Assembly (NCBI GenBank): GCA_025449845.1
Contig: JANWIP010000019.1
Span: 1 to 64,000 of the forward strand
From: Solirubrobacteraceae bacterium
GTDB taxonomy: Bacteria; Actinomycetota; Thermoleophilia; Solirubrobacterales; Solirubrobacteraceae
Direction of reading: 5' to 3'
DNA length: 64,000 nt
Positions 1 to 9,230 of this stretch are shown here, piece by piece. The notes below the pieces were generated by a model. It did no database searches, had not been told where the DNA came from, and was given only the letters and a program-made list of their open reading frames with translations. The position numbers were made by a program, and so were the translations under genes. The stretch's first letter is position 1. Each line of letters starts with the position of its first letter.

Positions 1-77
1 ACGCGACCCCGCCGGTCGACGCATCTACCTGCGCCACAACGCGCCCCACAGCACGACAAAAAGCCCGGACAGACCAG

Positions 78-1466
78 ATGCACGGCCCTCCGGGTGCTGT
101 GCGATCACTGTGCCCTCGGAGCGCACCCTCGAGCATGGATCAGCACCTCAGCAACCTCGAAGAAAGCTCGCGCAAGCCCTTGACTTTTCATCCGCAGATG
201 CACGTTGAGCAAAAGCAGACAACGGTCTGCGAATCAAAACTCGTTGGCCGGTTTGGGGGGTTCGCGGTCAGTAAGGGGCATGGTGATGTGACCGCCTCCA
301 GCATCCCTGCGGACCGCGCCGGCGGCTACGCCCGCTACCTGGAGTCAAAGACGGTGGAGCCCGACCGCGGGGACTACTACCTCACGCCGGAGGGCGACAT
401 GGTGCAGGCCCCCGGCCGGTGGCTGATGGACAAGGAGACGATGGAGCGCCTCGGGGTCAACACCAGCGGCACCGTTGAGGGCGAGGACTTCATCGCGTTG
501 ATGGAGGGCCGCCACCCCACAACCGGCGAATGGCTACGTGCCGTCGGTGCGGGCGGCGGCCGCGGCGGCGGGATCGACGTCACCTTGATTGCCCCGAAAT
601 CCGTGTCCGTCGTCTGGGCGCTCGGGGAAGCGTGGCAGCGCGAAGGGATCGAACAAGCCCACGCCCGGGCGGTGGAGCAGACGATCCTCTATCTCCGCGA
701 GCAGGTGCCCGTGGTGCGTCGCCGCTACGGCGAGGAGGTGATCGAAGAGCAGGCGCGGGATGTGATCGCCGCGGAGTACCGCCACACCACCGCGAGGGGT
801 CTCAGCGGCCACGCCCCCGACCCCCAGATCCATAGCCATGTCGTGATCACCGGCGCGATCCGCCAGGACGACCGCGTAGTCGCGGTCGCGTCGCGTCCGG
901 TGTTCCGTGCGGCGCGGGAGCTCGGCGCGTTCTACCGCTCCACCCTCGCCGATGAGCTGACCCACGAGGGCTATGTCATCGAGCGGGGCACCGGGAAGGG
1001 CGGCCGGTACTTCGAGATCCAGGGTGTCCCTCGTGAGCTGCGCGAAGCGTTCTCGGGGCGCACCCATGAGATAGCGAAGGCCGCGGAGCGGTTCCGTGCC
1101 CGTTACGGTCGCGCACCCCGGGACGGGGAGCTGCGAGGCCTCGCGTTGGAGAACCGCCGCGCGAAAAAGCCCGCGACCCGCGGGGACCTCGCCCGCGCCT
1201 GGCGAGAGACTGCGGAGCCCTCCGAGTTCGGCCCCGGCGAGGTGGTGGGCCTCCTCACACAGCCGGCGCCGCCCGCCGCGGAGCGGGGTGTGCAGGAGCG
1301 CATCGAGGGTGCCCTGACAGAGCAGCACGCGATCTTCACCGCCCCGGAGCTGCGCGCTGTCGCGCTGGAGCAGACCACGGGGGAGATGCCGCCCGACATG
1401 GCGCTCACCCTCGTGCGGGACATGCTCAGCGACCGGCAGATCCTGACCCTTGTGGGCGTCACATGA
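78..1466 (+). CDS. MobF-family (TrwC/TraA-like) conjugative relaxase domain protein; true start may be downstream of 78
   Basis: Protein contains RGDYYL...GRWL...RGGGIDVTLIAPKSVSVVWAL and the His-rich metal motif DPQIHSHVVITGAI typical of MobF/TrwC relaxases. Confidence 0.85.
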   Translation: MHGPPGAVRSLCPRSAPSSMDQHLSNLEESSRKPLTFHPQMHVEQKQTTVCESKLVGRFGGFAVSKGHGDVTASSIPADRAGGYARYLESKTVEPDRGDYYLTPEGDMVQAPGRWLMDKETMERLGVNTSGTVEGEDFIALMEGRHPTTGEWLRAVGAGGGRGGGIDVTLIAPKSVSVVWALGEAWQREGIEQAHARAVEQTILYLREQVPVVRRRYGEEVIEEQARDVIAAEYRHTTARGLSGHAPDPQIHSHVVITGAIRQDDRVVAVASRPVFRAARELGAFYRSTLADELTHEGYVIERGTGKGGRYFEIQGVPRELREAFSGRTHEIAKAAERFRARYGRAPRDGELRGLALENRRAKKPATRGDLARAWRETAEPSEFGPGEVVGLLTQPAPPAAERGVQERIEGALTEQHAIFTAPELRAVALEQTTGEMPPDMALTLVRDMLSDRQILTLVGVT

Positions 1467-2887
1467 CCACCTTGAAGGTCCGTGCGCAGGAGCAGGCAAT
1501 CGAACGCCGCGCCGCCACGCTCGCCAAACCAGCCGGAAGGGATGTCGGGGACACCGCCCGCCGGAACGCCAAAAGGGAAGTCGCTGAGCGGATCGGAGCA
1601 CCACTCACCCGGGAGCAGCAGGACGCGCTGCGGACGCTCACCGGCCCTGAGCGTGCCGTCGTGCTCGTCGGCCCCGCCGGGGCGGGGAAGGGCATCGTGA
1701 TCGACGCCGCCGCGCGTGCCGAGCAGCTCGCCGGCCGCGAAACCCTTGGCGTCGCCGTCTCCGGTTCGACCGCGGAGCTTCTCGGCGCAGGAAGCCCAGC
1801 CCTGACCGGGCAGACGACGACGCTCGTCGCGCGCGCCGAGAGCGGCGCCGTCCACGTAGGCTCGGACACCGTCGTGATCCTTGATCAGGCAGGGATGAGC
1901 GATCACACCCGCCTGGACCGGCTCACTGACCTGGTCGAGCGGACGGGCGCAAAGCTCGTCGCGGTCGGCGACGGCAAGCAGCTCCCCTCGATCGGCCCGG
2001 GCGGGATGTTCGACCGCATCACCGCGCACACCCCGACCGCGGAACTCCACGACATCAACCGCACCAACGACCCCGAGGAGCGACGAGCCTGGCAAGCACT
2101 ACGCGCCGGCGAACCAGAGCAAGCAATGGCGCACTACCACGACAGGGGCCAGTTGCAATACCAGGACACCCGCGATGAGGCCGGTGAGCACGCCGTGGAG
2201 CGCTGGCACACCCTCACCCAAGAACACGGACTCCGGGAGGTCGCGTTGATCGCGGACGCCTCAAACCAAGAGATCGACCGCCTCAACGCCCGCGCGCAAC
2301 ACGTCCGCACCCAGCACGGCGAACTCACCGAACACGAGATTCCCCTCCAGGCCGTCCACTACGGGCTGCGCAAAGGTGACCGCGTGGCGTTCACCGCCCA
2401 GCACCGCCCACCCCAAGCACCACGCGTCGAGAACGGCACCCGCGGAGAAATCACCCACATCGACCCCGAACAAGCGCAGGTGACGGTGACGCTCGACGGC
2501 AGCGACCGCCAGATCACCCTCGACGGCGACGACCTGGAGACTCTCCGTCTCGCCTACGCCCAACACATCTACCGCCAGCAAGGCGCGACCGTCGACCGCG
2601 CCGTCGTCGTAACCGGCGGTTGGCAGACCAGCAAAGAGTCCGCGTACGTCGAGGCGTCCCGCACGCGCCACGGCACCGACACCGACTGGTACATCGCCCG
2701 CGAAGACCTCGGCACCCAGGGCGAGGACACCGACCGCACCACACGCCTCGCCGAACGCATGCGCCAAACCCGCCCCCAAACACCCAGCCTCACCTACAAA
2801 GAACTACCCGACCCCACACGCCCAGACTGGCCCCAGCCCACGAACGCCCCGAACACGACCACGAACGCGCACGATGACGAACGATAG
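1463..2887 (+). CDS. TraA/RecD-like helicase portion of a MobF relaxase, encoded as a separate ORF
   Basis: GPAGAGKG Walker-A-like motif, VVILDQAGM Walker-B-like motif, AVGDGKQLPSIGPGGMFDRI; ATGA overlap (1463-1466) with the upstream relaxase ORF. Confidence 0.85.
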   Translation: MTTLKVRAQEQAIERRAATLAKPAGRDVGDTARRNAKREVAERIGAPLTREQQDALRTLTGPERAVVLVGPAGAGKGIVIDAAARAEQLAGRETLGVAVSGSTAELLGAGSPALTGQTTTLVARAESGAVHVGSDTVVILDQAGMSDHTRLDRLTDLVERTGAKLVAVGDGKQLPSIGPGGMFDRITAHTPTAELHDINRTNDPEERRAWQALRAGEPEQAMAHYHDRGQLQYQDTRDEAGEHAVERWHTLTQEHGLREVALIADASNQEIDRLNARAQHVRTQHGELTEHEIPLQAVHYGLRKGDRVAFTAQHRPPQAPRVENGTRGEITHIDPEQAQVTVTLDGSDRQITLDGDDLETLRLAYAQHIYRQQGATVDRAVVVTGGWQTSKESAYVEASRTRHGTDTDWYIAREDLGTQGEDTDRTTRLAERMRQTRPQTPSLTYKELPDPTRPDWPQPTNAPNTTTNAHDDER

Positions 2888-2901
2888 GCCCTGCCGCCCG
2901 T

Positions 2902-3192
2902 CTACGGCTGGCGAAAGATGCCGTGCGTGCCGATGCGTCGCCAGATGATGTGCTGCTCGCCCGCCCGCAGCTCATCGCCGTATTCGAAAGTAGCGCGTCC
3001 GTCGGGAGCCCAGGTCATCTCCCAGACGCCTGGGTAGCCCTGGACACGCTTGACGCGCAGGCTTGGCTCGAACCTACCGCGCCGCAGGCAGGCGATGAAC
3101 AGGTCGAGCGCCTTCTCCCAGGCTGCCACCTGCTCGGAGGTTAGGTTCTTATGGTCGCGCAGGAACCGGCGCCGCGCCTGGTAGGTAGGCAC
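2902..3192 (-). CDS. RelE/YoeB-like toxin
   Basis: 96 aa, RVKRVQGYPGVWEMTWAPDGRATFEYG...IIWRRIGTHGIF; GTG start overlaps the stop of the upstream antitoxin-like ORF. Confidence 0.65.
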   Translation of the reverse strand: MPTYQARRRFLRDHKNLTSEQVAAWEKALDLFIACLRRGRFEPSLRVKRVQGYPGVWEMTWAPDGRATFEYGDELRAGEQHIIWRRIGTHGIFRQP

Positions 3193-3440
3193 TAATCCTG
3201 GCGTGCGGCCCGCAGGGCGGCCTTGAGGGCGTCAGCGTCCTCGTAGATCTCGCCAGGATCGCTCGCGGCCTCCCGGTCGGCTTCAAGCTCGCCGGACAGC
3301 CAGTCCGGTGTCCAGAACCACGCCTGCTCCGGATCGATCCGGCCGTCCGAGAGGCTGCGCAGCAACACCCCGGCGCCGTCGACCGTGCTCTCCGGCAGAT
3401 CCTCCACCAGCTCGTGCAGCTCCATCTTCGTCATGCACAT
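3192..3440 (-). CDS. Small acidic antitoxin partner of the RelE-like toxin
   Basis: ~82 aa acidic ORF (MCMTKMELHELVEDLPES...), one-base overlap with the toxin ORF (TAGTG). Confidence 0.6.
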   Translation of the reverse strand: MCMTKMELHELVEDLPESTVDGAGVLLRSLSDGRIDPEQAWFWTPDWLSGELEADREAASDPGEIYEDADALKAALRAARQD

Positions 3441-3575
3441 ATTCTCGCACGCCGGGCGGGGGAGGCAAGGCGACTCTCCCGACGTGCTCTGTCGAAGGCT
3501 GCACCCCAGAAACCGTGTCCCGAAACGTGTCCCCGACTCGGCAGATATGTGGCCACCGGACCCCACCCAACCCGA

Positions 3576-3661
3576 CATTATTTGGCTCTAGAAAGTCAAA
3601 TCGGCCGCCTGAGGCCCATCTACGGAACCGAAGGTCGGGAGTTCGAATCTCTCCTGGCACG
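3576..3661 (+). other. Candidate attachment-site scar: CATTATTTGGCTCT signature plus tRNA 3' half (anticodon loop CTACGGA to acceptor/discriminator)
   Basis: 3620-3661 CTACGGAACCGAAGGTCGGGAGTTCGAATCTCTCCTGGCACG has a T-arm and 3' acceptor strand but no matching 5' half upstream; looks Arg(ACG)-like. Confidence 0.6.
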
Positions 3662-3888
3662 TTCATCGTCGTCTTGTCGTAGATATACGGGGCCCGCTGG
3701 CCCTCGGATTAGCTTAGCTGGAGGAAGCGCGCCCTGAGCCTGAGCGCGAGGCCGCAGACCGCGTAGAGGATGGCGATGCCGATGAGCGTGAACTTGATGG
3801 CTGAGCAGGCAGCGGCGAACGGCGGGGCGAAGCTGCCGCCTTTGCCGGCGAGCGTGAGTAGCAAAGCGACGTTCGGTCGCCCGGCTAT

Positions 3889-3914
3889 ATACATACCGGC
3901 CGGCCGGTATGTAT
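3889..3914. promoter_or_regulatory. 26-bp perfect palindrome ATACATACCGGCCGGCCGGTATGTAT, probable TetR operator
   Basis: Perfect dyad ending 9 nt before the TetR start codon at 3924. Confidence 0.7.
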
Positions 3915-3923
3915 GATGGGGAT

Positions 3924-4568
3924 ATGACGTCGCCGGAAACGGGGGCACAGCGTCCCCGCCGCACCCAGGCCGAGCGTCGCGCGGCGACCCGCACGGCCCT
4001 ACTCGACGCATCGATCACCTGCCTCGTGGATGAGGGATACGCAAACACAACGAGGCGGAAGATCCTCGAGCGAGCGGGCGTGACTGCGGGTGCTTTGCAT
4101 CACCACTTCGCAGGGATGTCTGAGCTCCTCAGCGAAGCGGTGCGCCATCTCAGAGCGCAGATCACCCAAGAGATGCTCTCACAGGGACCTCCCGATGCTC
4201 CATCGCTCAAGGGACGCTTGGAGCAGCTCCTGGACCGGATCTGGGCGATGCGCACCGGGCAGCTGTTCCAGGCGCAGGCGGAGCTGCTCCTTGCGGCTCG
4301 CACAGACCCGGAGCTCCGCGCGGTACTCGTGGAGGTGCAGCACGAACTGGCCAGTCTCAACACGACAGCCACCGCCGTCCTGCTCCCCGAGATGAGCGAC
4401 CAGTCCGGTTTTATGCAGGTGATCGACACAGCCCAGGCAGCGATGCGCGGCCTCGCGCTGCTCGCGATCCTCGACGAGGACGAAGCAGAGCGAGCATGGC
4501 CGATTACGCGCCGTCACATCATCCAGCTCAGCGCCCCATTCATCGCCGCCAGCAAGGACTCGCTGTGA
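3924..4568 (+). CDS. TetR/AcrR-family transcriptional regulator
   Basis: N-terminal HTH RTQAERRAATRTALLDASITCLVDEGYANTTRRKILERAGVTAGALHHHFAGMSELL. Confidence 0.85.
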   Translation: MTSPETGAQRPRRTQAERRAATRTALLDASITCLVDEGYANTTRRKILERAGVTAGALHHHFAGMSELLSEAVRHLRAQITQEMLSQGPPDAPSLKGRLEQLLDRIWAMRTGQLFQAQAELLLAARTDPELRAVLVEVQHELASLNTTATAVLLPEMSDQSGFMQVIDTAQAAMRGLALLAILDEDEAERAWPITRRHIIQLSAPFIAASKDSL

Positions 4569-4597
4569 CACCGGACGTTCGCGCTCCGGGAGGACAA

Positions 4598-5065
4598 ATG
4601 TCTCAGGGGTCTCCGTCGAACACCGGCCAAGGCAAGCCGTCGGTCCGGTTCCTCAGGTTGCGGAGGATCTTGATACTGATCGCGACGACGCTTATCGCGA
4701 TCAACATATGGACGGGCGCTCCGATCGCGGCGCTGTGGATCGGCTCGCGGGTCGTGGGACAGCGCGCGCTCAGCATGATCGCTGTGTTCGTCGTCGTCGC
4801 ATCCCTCGCCGTGTTGCTCGGAGCTATGGCGCTTGCCCTGACATGGCTCAACGCGCGCTATGACCAGCTCATCGGGCGTCCTACCGGCGAACGCCGAACG
4901 CCCCCATGGCTGCGCAGTATGCGCGCCGAAGAGGCTGAACTGCTCCGCAAGAAGCACGGCACTACCGCCTTGGAGATGATCGTGGTCGCGAACACCGTCA
5001 CCGCGGTCATCGCGCTAGAGATCTGGTTCTTCTTCTTCGCTAGAAGTCCGCCCCCGGGAGCCTGA
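4598..5065 (+). CDS. Small integral membrane protein of unknown function
   Basis: Several hydrophobic segments (ILILIATTLIAINIWTGAPIAALWIG; MIAVFVVVASLAVLLGAMALAL; MIVVANTVTAVIALEIWFFFFA); same orientation as upstream TetR. Confidence 0.5.
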   Translation: MSQGSPSNTGQGKPSVRFLRLRRILILIATTLIAINIWTGAPIAALWIGSRVVGQRALSMIAVFVVVASLAVLLGAMALALTWLNARYDQLIGRPTGERRTPPWLRSMRAEEAELLRKKHGTTALEMIVVANTVTAVIALEIWFFFFARSPPPGA

Positions 5066-5152
5066 CGCCTACCTCCGATGCCAGGCGGTGCTGGGTAATG
5101 GACTCGTGCCCTATTTGAGCGATCGCTTTGAGCATCTGCTAAAGTAATTCTC

Positions 5153-5797
5153 ATGAACAAACGCGCATTGAGCGAGGCAGCAGATAAGGAGGCGGGACTG
5201 AGCGGCACGAAGCTGCAGATTGCCGAAGCCGCCTTGCAGACCCTGAAGACGAAGGGCTTTGCCGGCGCCAGCGCGCGCGCAATCGCTGGCGAGGGGAGCT
5301 TCAACCAGGCGCTGATCTTCTACCACTTCGGCAGCGTGCGAAATCTGCTGCTCGCGGTGCTGGATCTGATCAGCGAGCGCCGTATGGAGGAGTACGGGCC
5401 GACGTTTGAGCGTGCCCGAACCGCCCCCGAGCTTGCCGACCTGGCGCGCACGATCTACGCCGAGGACCTCGAGCGCGGATACATCACGGTTCTCGGTGAG
5501 ATGGTGAGCGCAGGCGTCACCGATGCCAGTCTCGGGGCCGAGGTGGCCGCGCGCATCGAGCCGTGGATTGAGATGGTGCAGCGCAAGGTCGAACAGCTGC
5601 TGAACGGCACGCCCTTTCAGGCGCTGGCTGCCCCGAGGGATCTGGCCTTCGGACTTGTCTCGCTGTATTTCGGCATCGACATGCTCAGCCACCTACAGGC
5701 CGACCAGTCGCGCGCCCAGTCACTACTCGACCTTGCCACGCGCCTCTCGGTGCTTGTGGACGCGGTCCTGCCATCACTACGAGAGGAAATGCCATGA
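5153..5797 (+). CDS. TetR-family regulator
   Basis: HTH KLQIAEAALQTLKTKGFAGASARAIAGEGSFNQALIFYHFGSVRNLL. Confidence 0.8.
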   Translation: MNKRALSEAADKEAGLSGTKLQIAEAALQTLKTKGFAGASARAIAGEGSFNQALIFYHFGSVRNLLLAVLDLISERRMEEYGPTFERARTAPELADLARTIYAEDLERGYITVLGEMVSAGVTDASLGAEVAARIEPWIEMVQRKVEQLLNGTPFQALAAPRDLAFGLVSLYFGIDMLSHLQADQSRAQSLLDLATRLSVLVDAVLPSLREEMP

Positions 5798-6732
5798 GCG
5801 ACCATACGCCGATTGATCTCGTCACCGGAGCATTCAGCTATTCCGGGAGCCACATCGCCCGCGGACTGCTGGACCGCGGACATCGTGTGCGGACTTTGAC
5901 TTTTCATCCTGACCGCCCACATCCGCTGCAAGAGCGCGTTGAGACATTCACCTATCGATTTGATGACCCTGCCGCGCTGACGCGCAGTCTGCAGGGCGTG
6001 GACACGCTCTACAACACCTTCTGGGTCCGCTTCGATCACGGGCAGACGAGCTTCGCCAACGCGATCGAGAACTCGCGCATGCTGTTCTATGCCGCCAAGG
6101 GCGCCGGGGTCAAGCGCGTCGTGCACGTCAGCATCACCAACCCCTCAGTTGAGTCGCCGCTGCCGTACTTCCGCGGCAAGGCGCTGGTCGAGTACGCCCT
6201 AGCCCAGTCGGGCCTGCGCTACTCGATCATCAGGCCCACCTGGATCTACGGTGGCGAGCGCGATGTGCTGGCCAACAACATCGCCTGGACTCTGCGCCGC
6301 ATGCCCGCTTTCGCGCTGCCTGGCGATGGCGCCTATCTCGTGCAGCCGGTTCACGTCGAGGACCTGGCGCGGATCTGCATCGAGGCCGCCGGTACGGCGG
6401 AGGACGTGGTGCTCGACGCGGCGGGACCCGAGACGATGCCCTTCGGTGAGCTCGTCGCGTTGGTTCGAGAGGCCGTAGACGCGCGCTCGCCGATCATTCA
6501 CATGCCGCCGTCCTTGATGGCCGCGGCGGCGCGTGCGCTTGGTCTGTTCGTGCGCGACGTCGTGCTCACCCCGGATGAGATCAAGGGTCTAACGGCGGGG
6601 CTGCTGGTCTCACACGATGCTCCACTCGGTCAGATCGCCTTCAGCCAGTGGCTTGAGGAAAACAGGACGTCGGTCGGTCGCTCCTACGCCAACGAGCTGG
6701 ATCGTCACTTTGCCATCGAGGCAGCCGCGTAA
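5794..6732 (+). CDS. NmrA-like / NAD(P)-dependent epimerase-type oxidoreductase
   Basis: Rossmann start LVTGAFSYSGSHIARGLLDRGHRVRTLT; ATGA overlap with the TetR ORF. Confidence 0.8.
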   Translation: MSDHTPIDLVTGAFSYSGSHIARGLLDRGHRVRTLTFHPDRPHPLQERVETFTYRFDDPAALTRSLQGVDTLYNTFWVRFDHGQTSFANAIENSRMLFYAAKGAGVKRVVHVSITNPSVESPLPYFRGKALVEYALAQSGLRYSIIRPTWIYGGERDVLANNIAWTLRRMPAFALPGDGAYLVQPVHVEDLARICIEAAGTAEDVVLDAAGPETMPFGELVALVREAVDARSPIIHMPPSLMAAAARALGLFVRDVVLTPDEIKGLTAGLLVSHDAPLGQIAFSQWLEENRTSVGRSYANELDRHFAIEAAA

Positions 6733-6777
6733 TCACGCTTCAGTCCGCCGAGCCCGCGGTCAGCACCGAGCCAGCAA

Positions 6778-8067
6778 TCAGCCGACATCAGCCCCGAGCA
6801 CACGGTCGTAGGCGGCGGCGAGGCGCTCGGCGGCAGCGAGGGTCGAGTAACGCCGCACCAGCTCGGGAGGATGGGAGACCCGGGTGGCCGGAGGTCGGCT
6901 GAGGGGGCCGAGGGCTAGGGCCCGCGCGATGCCCAGCCAATCGCCGGGAGCTACAAGATCCACGGGCGCCTGGCCCCCGGCCGAGGAGGCTTGCTGCTGG
7001 AGGTCGCTCCCCGGCTGGATGTCCCCTTCTGGCTGCTGTAGATCGACCCCAGACTTGGGGTCGTCTTTTGGCGCTCCCACGCCCGCGAGGACCTCGGGGA
7101 TGGCTCCGTTGGTGGTGGTGACGATCGCCAGCCCTGCCGCCATTGCCTCGGCGAGGACCATGCCGAACTGCTCCTCCCAGAAGGCCCTGGGCAGATCGAA
7201 GGGGTGGAGGGCAGCGGTGGCCGAGGACTGACTGGCGAGCACCATCGCCGAAGCCGAGGCGAACAGTGCGGGCATCTGCTCGTAGGGAACACTGCGGATC
7301 TCCACGAACTCGGCGAGTCCGAGCTCAGAGGCATGCGTGCGCAGGCGCATCTCCTCGGGGCCGTTGCCGAGGAGCAGCAGGCGTGGCTGGCAGTGGCCGC
7401 CGCCCGGCAAAGTGACGATGCCTTTGTGTAGCGCGGCCAGCGCTCGCAGCACGTCGTGGTGACCCTTCTCCCACACGAGGCGCCCGGGGGAGATGATCGT
7501 GTGCTCGGTGGGCGCAGGCGCTGGTGCGGGCACGGCGAAGCGCTCAATGTCGATCCCAGGAGCGCATACCTGGATGCGCTCGGGTGCCACTCCCTCCAAG
7601 CGCAGCGCCAGCGCGGCGCGCTCGGTGGCGGGGAGGAAGAGATCGGTGTGCGCCAGCACCTCCTGGCGGTAGCGGCGCGCGTGCGCAGAGCGGTAGGCAT
7701 CCATGTGTGGCAGGGTCTCCCAGACAGTCTGCACGAGGCGAAAGCCGTGACGCGCCTTGCGCCGCGCGGCCTCGGCAGCGAACCAGTAAGAGAGCTCCTC
7801 GGCGTGCACGATGTCCGCCGCGGCAAAGCTCTCCCGCCCTGACAGGTAACGGTCGCCTAGCGCCACGGCACCCACCTCTCCGACGGCCCCACGCGGCAGC
7901 AGATCGCGCAGCGCCCGCACTGGCACCGCCCGTAGTCCCGTGGGCGAGGCGAAGCGGTTGGAGCGCGTGAGCAAATAGGAGACCGCAAAGCGCTCAGGCA
8001 GCTCCCGCCAGGGCGCCAACTCCCAGGGCGTGGCCTGGTGGCCGCGCACGATCAGCACTTGGGGCAC
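6778..8067 (-). CDS. GT4-type glycosyltransferase
   Basis: HTIISPGRLVWEKGHHDVLRAL ... FGMVLAEAMAAGLAIVTTTNGAIPEVLAG. Confidence 0.85.
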   Translation of the reverse strand: MPQVLIVRGHQATPWELAPWRELPERFAVSYLLTRSNRFASPTGLRAVPVRALRDLLPRGAVGEVGAVALGDRYLSGRESFAAADIVHAEELSYWFAAEAARRKARHGFRLVQTVWETLPHMDAYRSAHARRYRQEVLAHTDLFLPATERAALALRLEGVAPERIQVCAPGIDIERFAVPAPAPAPTEHTIISPGRLVWEKGHHDVLRALAALHKGIVTLPGGGHCQPRLLLLGNGPEEMRLRTHASELGLAEFVEIRSVPYEQMPALFASASAMVLASQSSATAALHPFDLPRAFWEEQFGMVLAEAMAAGLAIVTTTNGAIPEVLAGVGAPKDDPKSGVDLQQPEGDIQPGSDLQQQASSAGGQAPVDLVAPGDWLGIARALALGPLSRPPATRVSHPPELVRRYSTLAAAERLAAAYDRVLGADVG

Positions 8068-8078
8068 GGCGCCGCAGG

Positions 8079-9230
8079 TTAGCGCTCGGCGAGCGCGCGA
8101 CGGTAGCCCGCGAGGGTGGCGGCGCCGGTGCGCTGCCAGGTGAAGCTCGCTGCGCGCTGATGGCCGCGCGTGCGCAAGTCCCGGGCCAAGGCGGAGTCTG
8201 CCAGCAGACGGCGGATCGCCGCGTCGATCTCCTGTTGGTTTGTGGGATCGAAGAGCAGCGCGGCGTCGGCGGCCACCTCGGGTAGGGCGGAGACGTTGGC
8301 GCAGGCCACGGGCAGTCCGCGCTGCATGGCCTCAAGGATGGGCAGGCCGAAGCCCTCGATCAGCGAGGGCAACACGAAGGCCGCGCTCAACGCGTAGAGG
8401 CCCTCAAGGTCGGGCTCAGAGAGCCAGTCAGGGAAGCGCACACGCTCGGTCACTCCCAGCTCTGCGGCCAGCGCGCGCAGCTCGGCCTCATGGGCGGTGG
8501 GGGCGCCAGGCAGCACGAGGGTGACCTCCGAGGGCAGTGCGGGCAGTGCGCGCACGAGCGTGTGCAGGTTCTTGTAGGGGCGTTTCTGGGCGACACAGAG
8601 CACGATGCGGGCGTCGCCGAGGTCCAGTCGCGCGCGCAGCAGCGCCTCTGGTGTCGGCTCTACGCGTGGCGGATCGGTGGCGAGTGGGGTGACGTCGATG
8701 CGCCCCGACGGCACGGCCAGGGTGCGCGTGAGGTCCTCGGCTGAGGCCTGCGAGATGGTGAGGATGCGGTTGGCGTGGCCTACGGCTCGTCCCACGCGGC
8801 GACGCATGGTGCGGTGCACGCGTGGGCTGGCCTCCCATTCCTCAGGTCGGTGCAGCCAGATGAGGTCCATCAGTGACACCACCGTGGCCACCCCTGGGGC
8901 GATCGCCGGTCCTGTGTTAGCGGGACTGTGCAGCACGTCCAGGCGACGAGCGGCGGCGAGGACGGGAAGCGCGCCGTACTCCGCCGGCAGGTGCAGCGGC
9001 GGGCCTTGCAGGCGGATCGGCAGCGTCGTCCAGCGAACCTCGCCGGCCCACGGCTCATGGCGCAGATCCTCGGGGGCGTCGCGGGTGACGAACAGGTGCA
9101 GCTCGGTGGCGGGCTCGGCGGCGAGCAGGGCGCCGGGCAGGCGACGCGCGTAGCGCCCTACGCCTCCGGCGCGCTCGCCGAGGAAGATCAGGTTGAGGCC
9201 GACGCGCAGCGGGCGCTCACGCTCAGGCAC
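8079..9230 (-). CDS. GT4-type glycosyltransferase
   Basis: VLCVAQKRPYKNLHTLVRAL...VLPSLIEGFGLPILEAMQRGLPVACANVSALPEVA; start assigned to GTG at 9230, overlapping the flippase stop. Confidence 0.85.
   Translation of the reverse strand: MPERERPLRVGLNLIFLGERAGGVGRYARRLPGALLAAEPATELHLFVTRDAPEDLRHEPWAGEVRWTTLPIRLQGPPLHLPAEYGALPVLAAARRLDVLHSPANTGPAIAPGVATVVSLMDLIWLHRPEEWEASPRVHRTMRRRVGRAVGHANRILTISQASAEDLTRTLAVPSGRIDVTPLATDPPRVEPTPEALLRARLDLGDARIVLCVAQKRPYKNLHTLVRALPALPSEVTLVLPGAPTAHEAELRALAAELGVTERVRFPDWLSEPDLEGLYALSAAFVLPSLIEGFGLPILEAMQRGLPVACANVSALPEVAADAALLFDPTNQQEIDAAIRRLLADSALARDLRTRGHQRAASFTWQRTGAATLAGYRRALAER

Noticed and set aside
534-2095. Long minus-strand ORFs (534-1604, 1103-2095)
   Set aside because: Antisense to the relaxase/helicase; composition typical of shadow ORFs.
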